DNA from: Hysterangium stoloniferum
Taxonomy: Eukaryota; Basidiomycota; Agaricomycetes; Hysterangiales; Hysterangiaceae
NCBI GenBank assembly: GCA_015178975.1
Contig: WHVD01000019.1
Coordinates: forward strand, 620,001-684,000
DNA length: 64,000 nucleotides
Direction of reading: 5' to 3'
Part shown: one piece after another, positions 45,669 to 58,340 of the stretch
Numbering within the stretch: position 1 is the first letter of the stretch
How the letters are laid out: each line of letters starts with the position of its first letter
Made by a program: the position numbers and the translations under genes
The notes under the pieces: model-generated
Database searches by the model: none
What the model was told of the DNA's origin: nothing
Seen by the model: only the letters and a program-made list of their open reading frames with translations

Positions 45669-45884
45669 CAGTGGCTCAAAAAATCATTCCAATGTTTTGT
45701 TATTTTGAAAAGATTGATTCAGAATATAAATACCAGACATCAGACAATTCTTAAAAAATTACCCAATATACATTTTTTTTTCTGTAGTATAGCATCTTGG
45801 CTTGAATTTGATACTCTGCTTATGTAATTTTAATCAAATAATAAATAACAAAATAATCACTCATTGGAACAATTTTTTGACAGA
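45669..45884. mobile_element. Tc1-related MITE (~216 bp)
   Basis: TA followed by CAGTGGCTCAAAAAATCATTCC at the left, with an inverted CATTGGAACAATTTTTTGAC at the right. The internal ACAAAATAATCACTCATTGG matches the inner part of the Tc1 terminal repeats (35600). It is a free copy of the unit that forms each Tc1 terminal repeat. Confidence 0.8.
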
Positions 45885-46433
45885 AAAGGTACAATTTCAG
45901 TAAAAATGCAAGTCTAAACCACTTCCGGTTATAACACTCCCTCTTTACATGTGACAAAAACACTCCAGAAGCCTGTTAGGTTTTGTGACTCTGCACATTA
46001 GATACATGGTATGTATCACTATGGGTCCATAGTCAACGCCGGCCTCACCCATACTTGTCCGTGTCTGAGCTTCTGCACTTTTAGTGCATCGTATACCTCT
46101 CCTTTTCATTCTAACAGTGCCTTGTCCCACCACCTGGCCAATGCGAAATACACCAGTAGTTATGACATCTTGAATGCATCATTGTATGTATTATCTTACA
46201 TAGGGTGTGCCATAATAGATAAAAATGGAATTAAATAAAAGAAATATTCCGACCACAATTTACAAGTACTGAAGACCAGAGCGTAACGAAGGTAATCAAT
46301 GTATACTATTATTACAGTTAACTGTGGCCTGGGGGAAGCTAGCGCACCCACATAATATAAAAGCAGTAAACAGCGCACACGCATACAAGGTGATGTGAAG
46401 CTTCAAATGAGGGGTACTTGAAGGAAGGTGTAC
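45885..46433. other. intergenic, nothing recognised
   Basis: 3' flank of the MFS gene. No gene or repeat seen. Confidence 0.4.
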
Positions 46434-48273
46434 TCATACGTAAGGTGTACCTTTTCTTTTTGCTTGTAACGTACGTCCAATTACTATTGGGATCCAGCCA
46501 ACCAACATGATGACCTAAAATAATACTGCAAATTAGTTGATCTGAACTTGGGATTTAGTAAAAAGTACATGCCCCACTGAAAATGATAGGCTTGGACCAC
46601 TGTGTTCCGTTGGTAAGAAGCGCACCAATAACGGGAGGTCCTATTAAATAAGCAAACGAAGAGACCAAGTACGCAAGACCCAATCGGACTCTGTTGAAGG
46701 TTACTTCAGTTCAAGTTGAAATTTATGTAAATAAACTCCTTACCCGAGTTCTTTTGGATGTCGCACAAATGAGACGATGGCCGGGGCAATCAACGATAAG
46801 ACTAAAGGAAAGGTATTATAACCTATCTGAGCACATGGCGGAAAACATGACGGAAAGTCATGAACATACCTCCTCCTGAGAAGAACCCGTAAAGAATAGC
46901 GAATACTACCACGCCGCCAACGTCGTGTATACCGAACAGTGTAAATACCATCACCATAGTGCCAAAAATGACAACGATCATGGCATTGAGAACGCCATAT
47001 CTATCAGCAAACAAGTTGGGTATCGTTCGGCCAAAAATGGATGCTCCGTTTTGGATGGTTAACTGGTGATACTTAGGGAATAGCAGATATCCAGTATAAA
47101 TCGAGCTTACAGTATAAAATGCAAAGTTAGGGTCTAAGCCGTGATCTATGGTGAAGAGTTGAAGATAGAAATCTGCTGGGGGATGAAGCTTTGGTGATAT
47201 TGTTGAATGGATTTGCTTACAGGCAAAAAACAATCCCATAAGCACGAAAGAGCCGCTAAGAAAGGACGATGATTAATTTTAAAGCAGTATGATGCTATGT
47301 GAAAGCGGTACCCGATTAAAACCAGAAACACGAATGGCCAATCGGTAAGAATGTCGCGTAGGTTGGTTGTCGTATGGTGGTCCTCATCAGTTTTCTGATT
47401 ATTATCCGAGTACTGCGGTCTCATTAAATAATTCGCAACAACAAGCACTCCCATCGTTAAGAATGCGGAGCCGCGGACGCCCCAATTGAATCCAACGGAT
47501 CCATGGAACCACTGATTGAGCATGATCGGGTACACGATGCCGCCCACAGAGGACCCTTTGAAATGGTGTCAAACAGGCGGACAGAAAAAGAAATGCTCCT
47601 TACCAGTAATCGCCACTCCCATAGCTAACGCACGTCGAGTTCGCCAATAGTGAGCCTGAACGGCCAGAGATGGAAGGTATATTAGACCTGCCCCAATGCC
47701 CATGCCGATGCCTTGCGATAGGAAAATTTGATAGTATTTATCAATGTGTGCCAATGAAAGCATAAAAAGACTGAGTGGTTTGATAACATGATGAGACATA
47801 CGTAAAGGTCAGAAGTTACTGATTAAATACCTGAAAGTATAGATAATGGAGCCAGCCAAAACGGTCTGTCTGAAGTATCCTTTGTCCAAAAGCTTGCCAG
47901 TAGGAGGGCCCATTGCGGCGAAGAAGAACAGTTGGGTGGAACCGATCCAACTGACGTTGGAAGACGAGGCAGTCCCTGAACGAGTGAAAAAATCCTGGTA
48001 AACTCCAAAGGAAGAAATATATCCGAAAGTCGCGAAGAGCGCGAGCCATCTAGCGAAAATGCGCTAATGGTAAATTATCTGCAGAGAGAAAGTGTACATA
48101 CGCCCCGGCCACAGTACACCAGGCTTGAGAGCCTCCTTTATCTAGCTCAAATTGCCCCTTTGAGGGGCGGAGTTCTGATTTACTTTCTAGGTGTGCGGAG
48201 TATCCATGTTAGTATGGGACTGTCGGGGGTGCATCTGGAACTTATAATATCATGCTCACTAACCGGAACGCAT
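46434..48273 (-). CDS. MFS transporter, monocarboxylate (SLC16/MCH) type
   Basis: A 12-TM plasma-membrane carrier of the monocarboxylate-porter-like family. Exons on the minus strand: 48273-48264, 48186-48102, 48049-47831, 47770-47604, 47555-47312, 47255-47221, 47172-47111, 47062-46870, 46801-46744, 46690-46573 and 46514-46434. They total 1272 nt, giving 423 aa. Recognisable segments are GGSQAWCTVAGAWLALFATFG at TM1, QGIGMGIGAGLIYLPSL, the RTRRALAMGVAITGSSVGG loop, NGASIFGRTIPN and ADRYGVLNAM. The 10-nt first exon is chosen because its phase fits and the intron has an ACTAAC branch point; the start is therefore less certain. The last intron uses a GC donor (46572). The substrate is unknown; it could export a product of the nearby P450 or desaturase. 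Confidence 0.88.
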
Positions 48274-49787
48274 TACCGTACTTCGATGATAATGCTGCAA
48301 ACATCCATGATATGTCAAACCACCGCCGAAGAGCAAGCAAACCTTACCTGATGATCGATGGTTCGAAATACAAGCTGATAAATTCCGAGAGGTCCAACTT
48401 TACCGCGAGGTGGGGTTCAAGTCCTGTGGTGGGGAGAGAGTGAGGTCTTGCTTACATCCTAGTAGCCAGAGTTTCTTGATGATTGTCCTCCCTGGAGCTG
48501 GGCGTCGACCGCTTTACATTTCCACTCCCTCGGTCTCCGCAGTGCGGAGGCTGATATTAGCACCAATTTCCGGACACATTCGGACATTTCCCAAATAACA
48601 TGATAGTTTCACAAATGGCCATGACAATATGCATCTGCGATCTATCCTCATCTATCCAATCTATGCTGCGAGCTGAGTTTCAATGTCGCTTGTTGTAATG
48701 TATTAAGTATGTTCAAGGTTCGGGGATTATACCCCGAGGTAACAACGATACGATCGGGGCGTTCTTAGCAATACCCCGTAAATACCCATATGATTTAAAT
48801 TTTTAACTGCGGCAATGTGTGAAGTTGTGAAGCGACTATGGAAATTATTTACAAGACTAATATTTTTATGAAATTAGATCCAACAATCAAGAGGAGTCAA
48901 TTAAGTATTTTTCATGATTTTACTGATTTTTACTTTCATGGTGGCCAAATTGTTAAGGTATCTAACGCGATTTTTTCGAAATAGACAAACTCGTAGAAAT
49001 ACCTTCGTTAGGCTCTATTATGCATGTTTGGATGGTTTTTGAGAGCACCAAATGTTTGTGCTAACCGTCAAAATTTGGTCATTAAAAGTTGTCAACTTTG
49101 ATTGTCTGCAACTGTAGAACTACTACAGTCCCCGCAACAATAAAAGTGGTAAGTACGTTCCTGCGGAGGCCTTTGAATCTTCAGAATCATTCAGCAGCAG
49201 GAATTTCTACCTGTCAAATCGCGCTTACTAGAGTTCACTGGTATTCCGTTAGATACCGGGCCCTGCTTATATCATGGAGCAGAACCCTCGAAGATACCCT
49301 CTCAAAAAATTGTATATAAATTATATATTTGTTCTGCTAGTGATACGGACTTAGTGACCCAATAGCCGCAGTGGGTGTTTGTGGTCGCATCTGATTGTAA
49401 CACATGGAGTCGAACCGACAATTCAACTGAAGGGAAAACCTAAAAATACCTACTATCAGTGTACGCACTTCGGTCACCACCCGCCAATGACACAGTGCCC
49501 ACGTTGCAACACGATTTTGTTATATATTGGCAAAGTGCACAGTTGGGGGTGGAGACCGAAGTGCATACATTGATAGTATCGAGATGTTTGTAATTTCTGT
49601 AAGCTTTTGGACCGGACTGGAAGGCCTGCAAGAAGATACCAGGCACCTCCTGACTGCTTGGTACTTCGGACCTATCCCCGTGCTGACAGGAGAAACTTAC
49701 ACAATTGAGGTTGACTAATAAACGCCCCGCCTCGAGCCGTATCACCCCCAAAATATCGGGATTTAATTAGTTATCAAGCAACAACAT
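48274..49787. other. shared upstream region of the MFS and P450 genes, with a long hairpin
   Basis: A divergent intergenic region, AT-rich at 48780-49090. The only structure noted is the inverted repeat at 49451-49578. Both flanking genes would be driven from here. Confidence 0.5.
49451..49578. repeat. 32-bp inverted repeat (hairpin)
   Basis: Arms at 49451-49482 and 49547-49578, with three mismatches and a 64-bp spacer. The arm core is GCACTTCGGTC. It lies about 200 bp upstream of the P450 start codon. Confidence 0.75.
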
Positions 49788-51944
49788 ATGGGCCGCAACT
49801 TGAAGCACAGTCACTTCAAACAGGGCCTCTCCGCCACTCTTGCTTTCCAAACTGCATTGACGCTAGGAATGGGGAACGATAGCGAAGTCTACAGTGTATA
49901 TGCTGGCTTTAAGACACCATCTGTCTGCGGCACTCCCATACTCATTTGCGTCATCGCGGTGATCGCTGCATGGGTTCGGCATATCATCTGTCCTAAGCAA
50001 CTACCTTTACCACCCGGACCTAAATCATTATTTCTGGTCGGAAATCTGTTCAATCTGTTCAATATGCGAAGGTCTCGAGTGTATGAGGAATATACACAGT
50101 GGAAAAAGACATACGGAGACATCGTCCATATCGAAGTGCTTGGAAAGCATATTATTTTCATTAACTCTGTCGATGTTGCGAACGATCTGTTGGCGCAACG
50201 TTCAGCCATCTATTCTGATAGGCCGTACTTGCCTATGGTTCACGATGCAGATCTGTGAGTGGGCGCACAATCAGTTTGTTCTACGATAATTAATGACGGC
50301 TGATACGCTCCCAGCATGGATCTGGACTGGGCGGTTCCTATGAAGCAATATTCCCCAAGCTGGAAAAGATACCGCCGCCTTCTTGTGCACCATATCAATT
50401 CTCAGGCGGTGAAAGCGTCATATTCGTTAAGACAGGTGTCGTCCACGCACACCCTTCTCCGCTCGATATTACGCTCTCCGACGGAGTTGGACACAAGTAT
50501 ACAACACACAATAGGAAATGTGCTCTTAGGGATGGTATATGGTTTTGACGTACAACTGGAGGATGACCCCCATGTGGAAATTACCGAACAATTTACGACG
50601 GGAGTGATGCTGGGAGTAAATCCTGGGAGGTTTCTGGTGAATGTCATACCGTGGTGTGAGTCTTTAATCTCAAAAAGTAGGGTGTATTCGAAGATAAGTG
50701 TATATTGGAAAATTAAATCGCACACCTTAATGAATACGAGGCATGCGATTCAGTTTTCTATGATATATCACTTACGAATACACTCTATTGATAGTTAAAT
50801 AGCTGAGAAAGGCTGACACATCTTCATTGGCAAGTGAGATACGCTCCATCGTGGGTTCCTGGGAACAAATTCAAAGCACATACTAAAGAGGTGAGGGAAG
50901 TCAGCGAAAAGTTAATCCGTGTACCTTTCGAAAGTTATAATAGGCAGCTGGTGAGTGTTCTGGAAGAAGTCTGGAAGATCTGATGACACAAATTACAGGC
51001 CGCGGGGAACGCTTCCGCGTGCTTCATTGGAGACGCACTTGGTGATCTTGATGAGATGGCCAACCCGGAAGTATTAGACGAAATAAAAAAGACTGCCGCT
51101 TCAATGTATGCTGGTATGGACCGTTTCTATGTTTTTGACGAGGTGCCTGTTAAAAATATCCTCAGCTGGCGCAGAGACTAGCGTACTCCCTTTGAAATTT
51201 TGCATCCTCGCGCTTATCCTTCACCCGCAAGTCCAGCATCGTGCCCACAAAGAGCTTGACACCGTATTAGGCTCCCCGGACAACAATAGCTTCCGCTTAC
51301 CCTCGTTCGAAGATCGTCCCCACCTTCCTTATATTGATGCCCTTGTGAAGGAATCATTGCGATGGATACCAGCCGCGGCGATGGGATTTCCTCACGCTAC
51401 AAGTGAAGAAAATGTGTATCGAGGGTGTAGAATTCCTAGGGGAAGCATCGTCTTAGCAAATTCATGGGCAATGTTGCATGACGAGACAGTATATCCCGAC
51501 CCGTTTTCATTTCGTCCAGAACGATTCTTAGCGAGTGTAGACAAGGCCCCAGAGGTTGATCCACTCACTCAAGGTGTTTTCGGATTCGGGAGACGGTAAT
51601 ATTTTCAGCCACAATATGTAACCCCACGCTAATCATATCGATCACTATGTAGTGTTTGTCCGGGTCAAGAAATCGCTTATACCTTGTTATGGATCGAGAT
51701 TGCAAGTCTTCTTGCTGTTTTTGATTTTGCACCTGCAAAAGACAGTGAAGGTAGAGATATTGATGTCAGTTACGCAGCTGTTCCAGAGGGAGCTATGTTA
51801 TTGTGAGTAGAACTATCGACAAATAAGCAATGCTGGAATATTTGCTTCCTCCTTTTTCACAGACAACCTCCTGCCTATCCCCGCTCTATAACTCCGAGGT
51901 CACAGTATACGAAAGCCAGGATTCTGGAAACAGAATACCAATGA
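49788..51944 (+). CDS. cytochrome P450 monooxygenase, second paralogue
   Basis: ER-bound heme-thiolate monooxygenase. Exons: 49788-50254, 50315-50655, 50835-50950, 50999-51113, 51166-51595, 51653-51802 and 51863-51944. They total 1701 nt, giving 566 aa. A start at the later ATG (49869) would give 539 aa and place the membrane anchor (TPILICVIAVIAAWV) nearer the N-terminus, which is more usual. Landmarks are the LPLPPGPK hinge, an AGAETS I-helix (about 347-352), ExxR in KESLRW, a PERF motif, and the heme loop FGFGRRVCPGQ with Cys492, split by an intron. It differs clearly from the P450 at 5888, with fewer introns and other sequence, so it is not a recent duplicate. Divergent from the MFS gene. 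The 179-bp third intron is longer than its neighbours. Confidence 0.92.
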
Positions 51945-52381
51945 TGAGATGTTGTGAAATGAGGGCTTACGGCATGCTCTAAGACGTAATACAATTGGGA
52001 GTCAGTGAGAAGCACGTGATTTACGGGTATCTCCGTCCCTTTGTTCCGGAGACGTATAACTACAAACTACCAAGAGCTACCTCAGTCGATTCCTATCTGT
52101 TGGTAATCAACCTGACATTCCTAGAATATTATAGAATATCTTGGAACATACTTAACATAGCTTTAGTAATATCTCTGTCATCCCTTCCAGAACCTTCTCC
52201 CCATAGATATATACAATCCCCAGTCGTTTATTCATAGATAGAAGCCAAGTTATATTCTAATATCTACTGTGGTCTGCGCAAGTTCCCAATACTATCTACC
52301 CGTCGACTGAGATATAATGATTGTTACAGGTATATTGTAATAGGGTCTTGATTAATAACATGAGATTTTTTCATGGCTAGC
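51945..52381. other. intergenic, nothing recognised
   Basis: 3' flank of the P450, AT-rich. No gene or repeat found. Confidence 0.4.
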
Positions 52382-52631
52382 TGTAATTAAAGGGAGTGAG
52401 ACCTCCCTACACTGCGATTTAAGCGTGACGTCACGCGCTTTATTCCATTGTCGAATAGCCACACATTGCCATTGTCCCTTTTATTTTCTATTCCTTAGTT
52501 TCTCTACTGATCAACGGTTATACATTATACCAGACATGTCGCTAGAATATTGCTCCCTTTTTCCTTTGTTTCTACTCGTACTTGACTTGACTCGACTCAG
52601 CGTATTCTATTCATACTTTCTATATCTTACA
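52382..52631. mobile_element. short solo LTR (~250 bp), related to 2124-2391
   Basis: It starts TGTAATTAAAGGGAGTGAG and ends TATCTTACA. The GGGAGTGAGAC..TCCCTACACTG block near the start is shared with 2124-2391. No clear target duplication. Confidence 0.5.
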
Positions 52632-53460
52632 CGGCCCTGACGTATTTATTACTAGAAATTGTTGAATGTATGGCTGTTGAATATAAACTTGACTAGGACG
52701 GTTTTTGCGCTATGTAATATGCGACAGACTAACTCAACACCAAGGTTGTCTTAGCTGTGTTTCCCATTCCTATCCAAGCCATGCTTTTACGGGCATTATT
52801 GTATCGGGCAGGACAGTTTCAGTATTATAGAAGTAAAAAAACTGAGTATTACAACTGTGACTATACTGTAACGTAACTAGGTGTGATTATTGAAAATTGG
52901 GACCTTGGCGCCACAGGCATACCAGCCACAGTCGGTAATTTGAAAGTTTTCTAGTAAGAAAATGGTGAGAAAACGGTGGCAATCCGTAGATTTTCTCAGC
53001 ATTTAATATCAGGCAAAACTGCAAGAAAATGAAAAAATTGATCACAGGTTCTAAGTTTTCGTGGTGCTGTTCCTGGACCGTATAACTTTCCGTTTGTCTG
53101 AGTGAGGTGACTGTAAGGACTAAACAAATACAAATAGACCTTATATAACCCAAAATGCGCGGTGAATTCCCAACCGCAGCGACCCGAGCCCTAATGCTCG
53201 TGATCCCTCGCTAACCCAAATCCCAGAAAAGTCAACAGGTTCTTGGGTATGATACTGTAATTGTAAGAAAAGTAGGTTCTGCTTAGTCATGCATAGAAAG
53301 GCCAATATCAATCTCCTTTAATTTTAGATTTTTTCTTGTATATATTTCCTAGCCTCACTCCCTTTGAAAAAAAAATTCCACTGAAGGCACAGCACATCAC
53401 ATGATCTGAGCAATTATACAAGGGTATTTATCATGCAGACAAACACCACATGTCAAGTCT
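52632..53460. other. intergenic, nothing recognised
   Basis: AT-rich. No coding region, RNA gene or repeat identified. Confidence 0.4.
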
Positions 53461-53727
53461 TTGTTGGAATTGGTGATGAAACCACCCTTTTCCTAGGGGT
53501 AGTTCAGCCGTTTCTTCACTTTTTCATAGGAGGATGCTAATTGTGGACCATGTTTTCTGAGGTTAATGCATGCCAGAACCAGTGTACACCTAAACTAGCA
53601 CCCTACCTATCATGTCAGAAGGTGATTCACGACACATTGATTGACAAACAAGTACTATTATTACAAGTCTATTACCCACTTGTAAGATTGTGTATTACAG
53701 TAAGTCAACTCATACTATTTTTAATAA
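53461..53727. repeat. dispersed ~260-bp repeat, copy 3 (inverted)
   Basis: The reverse complement of copy 1, full length. It starts TTTGTTGGAATTGGTGAT and ends CATACTATTTTTAAT. Confidence 0.85.
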
Positions 53728-54002
53728 GTAATAACCGATACACTGGATCTTCCCAAAAATCAGCCGCTCTCCAGGCGCTTGGCCACCCGAACTTACCGGA
53801 ACCAGTAATGCCCGATACACTAGTCCCCCCATCAGTCAGCGCTAGTGAGCCCTCGGACCTGGCATCAAGCCCGAAGCCGAGCCAAGCTGTGAGCCTTCGA
53901 GTGTGGCCCAGGGTTTTCAAAGCTCGAGCTTGCTATTCCCAATATAGAGATAGAGATAAGATCACTCGAATAGCTTACTAACAATACAGTACTCTTACTA
54001 TG

Positions 54003-54835
54003 GTGAAGAAGAACCCATTCGCAACTTTGCAGGAATGGTTTGTGCGGCAGGTGCTGATTCAGTACGCCAAACCACCATTTCCGGCTTCGGCCATCCCCAA
54101 TAGTTTTTCTGTTTCAGACGGCTTCCAGCTTCCAAACTTTCGTCCTCGCGATGATTCGCTATCCCTACTATTCCCAGAAAGGACTCGATGAAGTTATAGG
54201 ACTACATCGCTTGCCGTCGCTTGAAGATCGCTATTCGTTGTAGCGTGTGTAACGAGGTATTGCGCTGACATCCCTTAGCAACAACAGTAGTGTTCCCACA
54301 TCGACATGCAAGATGACGTTGTTGGTCAATACTTCATACCTGCTGGCACCATGGTCTTAGAAAACGGATGGTCCGTCGTGTGCCATCATTCAGTGCATTC
54401 GGTATTAAAAGAACTACTACAGGGGTATACTTCACTCAGAGGCTATGTATGTCCCGGATACAATGGAGTTCAAGTCCGAATGATTTTTACACTCCCTCGA
54501 TATGAAGGGCCTGGCAGCTGCCCTTGGTTTTGGCAAAAGGTTAAAGAGTTGAAATAATCCCGTCACTAATTGAAGACATTAGGGCATGTCCTGGTCGTGT
54601 TATGGCAGAAAATGGTCTATTTATTGCCGTAGCATCAGTTCTGTACGTCATCGACACCACTCTCCCTCATCGCCGAAGGTAACGCATTTACTCCAGGAAT
54701 CCTTTCGTGAGTATTGTCACAACGTGTCGTAAAGCGGAAGACCTGAATATCACGACAGACGTCCCGCGCCTTTAAAATTTAGCTTCATCCCTCGTTCCAT
54801 AGAGACAGAGGCGTTGGTAAAGAAACTCCGTTGGG
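54003..54835 (+). pseudogene. cytochrome P450 pseudogene (3' half of the 5888 gene)
   Basis: Collinear with 7150-8013. It begins inside exon 8 (GAAGAAGAACCCATTCGCAA) and runs through the I-helix region, ExxR region, heme loop and last exon, introns included. Stops, frameshifts and a deletion within the ExxR exon occur; for example the Cys-loop exon reads GGCAAAAGGTTAAAG at the splice site. There is no 5' half. Similarity to the parent continues in the 3' flank to about 55070. Confidence 0.9.
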
Positions 54836-56343
54836 GAATCGTTTTGGTGCCACTGAATCGTTTAATGTGACTATTTTTGGTATGCATATACTGCACCCTG
54901 AAGGACATGATGATCGAAATGTTCGTCCGTTCAATCCTCAATTTGTAAACGACGTTCCTCTAATGGTGTGTGGTATTGAGAATTATTCGCCTTCGGTATG
55001 TCCCCGACGACCAAGCACTTTAAATGACGCTCTTCTATTAATGGATGTTTATTGTCGTTGATCACAATCTGCTTATCTTGAATGTAGCATCACTATGCCA
55101 CCTCACCTCGAGTCTGGTGACTCGCATAGCTTGTTGAAAGTATATCTGGCTAATATCCTGAGCGGGGAGCCCTGCTTACCGAAAAGCGATGCAGCTGACG
55201 TCTGTCACTAATGATTATCAAGGCTCGACTCTAATATCTAATTGATAAGCCCAGTCTCAATATACATTGTCCAGAGAGATCTAGGAGTGCTCGTAAGTGT
55301 ACATCCAGGCCATGAATGTATATACTGGTTCGAGCTGACATACACGCTGCATCGGACTCGAAGAGACTATCGTGAATAGTGTTTCCTGACATTTAAATTA
55401 GCTTATGGGAGAGGTCTTCACGCCTGAATCTGCTTCGCTGATCCGACCGGAATGGGTACTGCCAAAAGGATTACAGGCGGGCGAAAAACGCATGAGAATG
55501 CGAAGAAATTGTACAGTGATTGGACAACTTTCTCCCCTCACAAAGAATCTACCGTTTAATGTGAGCGTCGTTAAAGTATTTCTGTTATAAAACGTCCACC
55601 GTCCACTTTTATGCTGCATAAAAACCCAATGGTGTCATTAAGTTCCACGATGAAATTGTTGATAGTTCACCTGCATGGCTGACGCTGTCGTTTCTTCCCT
55701 AGCAATGGCAGTGTCGACATCTGGCAACACATTCGTACCAACGGTGCCTGCCAAACCTTGTCCATGGGCTATACCTTTCTCACAATGTGGCCAGGCTGGC
55801 AATCGGTTTATTAGTATCAGACCCTCAGTTATTGGTTCAGAGTTCTATTTGGGAGCGGCGTATCGTTCTGGGTCGGAAAGATATAATGGCGGCAATTTTG
55901 AAATTTAGAAAGTCGAAACTTCAGCTGCACTGCCTCCAGCAAATTAAGACAAAATATTACTCCTCGTTGATCATATTCTTAGCTTTTCCATCTCGGAGAT
56001 CCTACGCGAAACTACCCGGCCTGTTATCTGATCCCAAAGAGTGGCAGTCTTTCACTTTTCTTAGCCGACCGCCGAGCTTATAAGGGGAATTGTCTGACGT
56101 GTGAACCTTGTATTTCGGAAATCTGACAAGAAAACGCTGTGTCAATTCTATTCATTATGAGCGTCATTAGGACGACTGTTTCAAAATAATCAAGAATAGC
56201 TATGTGATTAAAGTGACTTTAAAGGGCAAGGCGTCAGCGCTTATTGATCCTGTTACGACAACCCCACGATGTGCTCACTGACAGCCCTGCACTCTTTGCT
56301 CATGATTTTCTTACTCTAACAGTATATTCTAACCCTGCCGCTC
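54836..56343. other. duplicated P450 flank, then intergenic
   Basis: 54836-55070 resembles 8014-8240, apart from about 80 bp of unmatched sequence. From 55071 to 56343 no family was recognised; short open frames at 55405-55590 and 55675-56083 have no support. Confidence 0.5.
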
Positions 56344-58340
56344 ATGTCTCTTAATAGCACAGAGAACTTGACGCCCCGAAGTCATGGTCAAAGTCGCCCT
56401 TTCGCCAGCCAACTTCGGGACTTTCTCCCAATCCAAAAACACGCCGTTTTCCACGTTAAACTTGTCATACACCAGCTACATAGTGTGCCACTTATTTCTG
56501 GAGACTTCCGTATCAAGTGGAAGTTCAAGCATCTTCAGGCGGTGAATAGCGATGGCCGCCCGTTGGGTTTCGGAAGGGTGCTCGCTCGCAAGCTCGATAG
56601 TCATAAGAAGAAGACTACTATTGACACCAGTTCGAGCTTGAAAAGCAAGGAGAAGGAGAAGGAAACGAGTGTCACGACAATTCTAGAAGATCAACATGTA
56701 ACGGATGACGAGGTAGATGTAGTGACTACCTCGCCAACCTGTATACAACCAGTTGAATTGCCTCCAGAAGACCGTCCAGTTCTCCAACACGTTGGTCACT
56801 CAAACTCCACCGAGAGTTCAGCCAGTACCAAATCACAAAGCAACTCCTCTCCGGATTTATTGGAAGCTAATAACGGCATTGACTACCACCTGAGCTCCCG
56901 AGGCTACACGCCTTACCATCCCCTAAATGACTTTAAAGTCAAGTTCGAGACCGAGATCAACGCCGCGGTGCAGATTTCGATAGAGAGAGATACCCTTATG
57001 CTTTTGCCCTGTGAGCTGAAATTGACTGTAATGCAGGTTCGTTTTTGACGTTCGGCCTGGTGCATTATTTTTGCTGATGCCTTCTTCACTCCACAGCTCG
57101 CCATTCCAGGTGACCCTGCCGCACCCCAAAATCCGCGTCTGGGACATGTGGAAGTCAATCTCGCAGAATACGCCAATGTCGGTCCTGTCACACGTAATTA
57201 CCTTCTTCGCCGGAGTAAAGTCAATGCCCTCCTCAGGGTACGTTCAACACTAACTAGCTTAGTCTAATATGATGATGTAATGATGTAACCCACATTTAGA
57301 TGACACTCACAGTTTCCCAAATGTCTGGCGAAGAATCCTACCATGTCCCACCTCTCCGTAAGGAAGAAGTAAAAGCTGATATCGCATCTTATCTCACCGA
57401 AGTCAACATCCCCCTACCCATGTTCTCAGAGAGCGTTCACACTAATGACCCGTGGCTCGCTAGTGTGCTACCGCAGGTTACGCCCCCTCGACCGGAGCCA
57501 GAGCCGGAACTGGATGCACTGGGATTGGGGCTGGGAGGACTTCAACTTCAGATCCCTCGTCCTGATTCTCGTAATTCCAACCCATCTAGTCAACCGCCAA
57601 AGAAACGCTGGCATGTCGGAGGGAGTAAACCTTCCAGTCGTCGTACATCCGATACGTCAACGTCCAATTTGACAGTCGGCAATGGTTCTTCCACGCCGCT
57701 ACCTTACGGCCACCACACCCTCAACGCCTCCCCACAACATTCCAAATCCAGAGCCACAGCCAAATCTCATCGTGCACCTCCAACCCCTCCTAATAAGCAC
57801 CACCCCCCTCAATCGAGGCCGAAGCCGCCACCTCAACTACACCCAACTGAACTTCTGATTGAAGCTATATTCAACCCTTATCCCAGCACGTCAGATTCCT
57901 TGTCGCCATTTACGTATTATGTCCCACACGTGGACTCAGATGCACATTTGGATCCAAGGAGAGAGGGACCACAGAAGGTGGAACATCACAGTTCAGACAC
58001 GAACTCCCACTCCCACTCCAACTCCAACTCCGGCTCTGGCTCCAATGCAAACTTGAATTCGCCGAGACCCATGCTGTTGCAGCATGGTTCGTTCTCAGGT
58101 GTGACGGGGACGGGGACGGAGGGGAGTAGAACGTCTTTTGAGTCGGGGTCGAGCTTGAGAATCGGGGGCGGTGGCGGCGCCAGCGAGGGGGGACACAGCC
58201 AGGGTGGTGCGGCGAGTTATCACGGAAGTACGGGTACGAGCGAGAGCATTAACGGAAGTCCTGGGAAGCCGTGGTGGAGGCGGAAAGGGACGGGAACGGG
58301 GAGTAGCCCTATTACGCCAGCATCGGTGGTCAAGGGGTGA
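56344..58340 (+). CDS. NT-C2 (EEIG1/EHBP1 N-terminal C2-like) domain protein
   Basis: Three exons (56344-57036, 57097-57237 and 57300-58340) total 1875 nt, giving 624 aa, with clean GT-AG introns. The N-terminal part forms an NT-C2 domain split by a Ser/Thr/Asp-rich insert. Visible pieces are AVFHVKLVIHQLHSVP, GDFRIKWKFKHL, GFGRVLARKLD, YHPLNDFKVKFETEI, ELKLTVMQ, LGHVEVNLAEYANVGPVTRN and LLRMTLTV. The C-terminal ~330 residues are low complexity (Pro/Ser/His tracts, then Gly/Ser) and probably disordered. NT-C2 proteins are membrane-associated and link to endocytic or cytoskeletal trafficking in animals; the fungal role is not established. C-to-G skew and codon use look like a normally expressed host gene. 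Confidence 0.88.

Noticed and set aside
54306-54557. possible functional P450 fragment
   Set aside because: It lies within the pseudogene, with stops and shifts on both sides and no 5' half.
55675-56083. tubulin-like QCGQAGN motif in short overlapping frames
   Set aside because: A chance match of a few residues with no surrounding tubulin sequence.
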